Shown piece after piece: positions 63,645 to 64,000 of a DNA stretch of 64,000 nt. The notes below the pieces were generated by a model, which was not told where the DNA came from, made no database searches, and worked only from the letters and a program-made list of their open reading frames with translations. How positions within the stretch are numbered: the first letter of the stretch is position 1; every line of letters starts with the position of its first letter. The DNA is from Xenophilus aerolatus (GTDB lineage: Bacteria > Pseudomonadota > Gammaproteobacteria > Burkholderiales > Burkholderiaceae_C). The stretch is from NCBI GenBank assembly GCA_030418545.1, contig QAIB01000003.1:186001-250000 (forward strand), written 5' to 3'. Made by a program: the position numbers and the translations under genes.

Positions 63645-64000
63645 ATGAACCGTTCCTTTCGTTTCCTCGGCCTCGCTGCGGTGCTCTCGCTGCCGGCGAT
63701 GGGTGCCTGGGCCGCCGGCCTCGACAGCCTCGAAGCCTTCGTCAAGAACGCCAGGTCCGGCCGTGCCGAGTTCACGCAGACCGTCACGCCGCCGGCCAAG
63801 GACGGCCAGCCCGCGCGTGCCAAGACCTCGACCGGCAGCTTCGAATTCCAGCGGCCGGGTCGCTTCCGCTTCGACTACCGCAAGCCCTTCGCCCAGACCA
63901 TCGTGGCCGACGGCAAGACCCTGTCGCTGTACGACGCCGACCTCAACCAGGTCACGCAGCGCGCCCAGGCGCAGGCGCTGGGCTCGACGCCTGCCGCGCT
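63645..64000 (+). CDS. lolA: outer-membrane lipoprotein carrier LolA, 3' end cut by window
   Basis: Reads MNRSFRFLGLAAVLSLPAMG as signal peptide (cleavage after AWA), then LDSLEAFVKNARSGRAEFTQTV and FEFQRPGRFRFDYRKPF, the LolA core. Carries lipoproteins from LolCDE to LolB across the periplasm. Only the first 118 codons are present. Usual neighbour of ftsK. Confidence 0.92.
   Translation, partial: MNRSFRFLGLAAVLSLPAMGAWAAGLDSLEAFVKNARSGRAEFTQTVTPPAKDGQPARAKTSTGSFEFQRPGRFRFDYRKPFAQTIVADGKTLSLYDADLNQVTQRAQAQALGSTPAA

Overview
The window is a GC-rich (roughly 68% by eye), gene-dense stretch of bacterial chromosome. Gene content and order point to a betaproteobacterium of the Burkholderiales, most likely Comamonadaceae (Variovorax/Acidovorax-like). 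The evidence is petABC followed by sspA-sspB, secA beside a DUF721/DciA gene, argJ-ATPase-mutT, ribF-ileS-lspA, rpmB-rpmG, and trxB | crp-like - ftsK - lolA, together with several tripartite tricarboxylate (TctC/Bug) genes and family-typical palindromic repeats. This assignment rests on recognised gene families, not on a database search.

Layout. 1-6.6 kb: 3' part of a Nif3-like gene, pdxA, mscL (convergent), the cytochrome bc1 genes petABC with a clear sigma70 promoter, sspA-sspB, tRNA-Thr(TGT). 6.6-12.6 kb: dciA-like gene divergent from secA, then argJ, a DUF815 ATPase and mutT. 12.6-18.9 kb: an SDR carrying an 84-bp in-frame repeat insertion, then a minus-strand block of HtrA-like protease, MoxR ATPase, DUF58 protein and VWA protein, divergent from a TatD-family hydrolase. 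19-22.9 kb: a secreted LEA-like repeat protein, a hypoxanthine-DNA glycosylase, a spermidine-synthase-like protein and a lone GspE/PilB ATPase. 23-30 kb: tctB-tctA, tctC, gamma-glutamyltransferase, an EamA exporter and an SDR. 30-32.4 kb: an unusual three-module DUF5672 - GT17 - methyltransferase protein. 32.4-38.8 kb: EamA transporter, quinone oxidoreductase, orphan receiver protein, LysR regulator divergent from a bile-acid-symporter-like transporter, Na/Pi cotransporter. 38.9-44.6 kb: a LacI-controlled ABC importer operon with a metallophosphoesterase. 44.7-49.3 kb: ribF-ileS-lspA. 49.4-54.6 kb: HNH endonuclease, lipase-like lipoprotein, enoyl-CoA hydratase and a pair of acyl-CoA dehydrogenases. 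54.8-58.3 kb: purN, DUF1653 protein, RsmB-like methyltransferase, fatty acid desaturase. 58.5-64 kb: rpmG, rpmB, trxB, Crp/Fnr regulator, ftsK, start of lolA.

No intergenic gap exceeds about 240 bases. The most informative non-coding content is repeats: (1) a 17-bp palindromic core of the form GCTAT-N-AAA-N-TAGC found eight times, four of them inside reading frames where it brings rare codons; (2) a C/G-rich palindromic family that sits immediately after two stop codons and, in a third case, is inserted in frame in an SDR gene between 10-bp direct repeats; (3) one REP-like inverted repeat between ribF and ileS. No insertion sequence, prophage, CRISPR array or rRNA was seen.

Regulatory signals include a perfect 16-bp LacI-type operator and a nearly identical 18-bp motif shared by the lysR/symporter region and the tctC leader, which suggests that these loci, 10 kb apart, are co-regulated.
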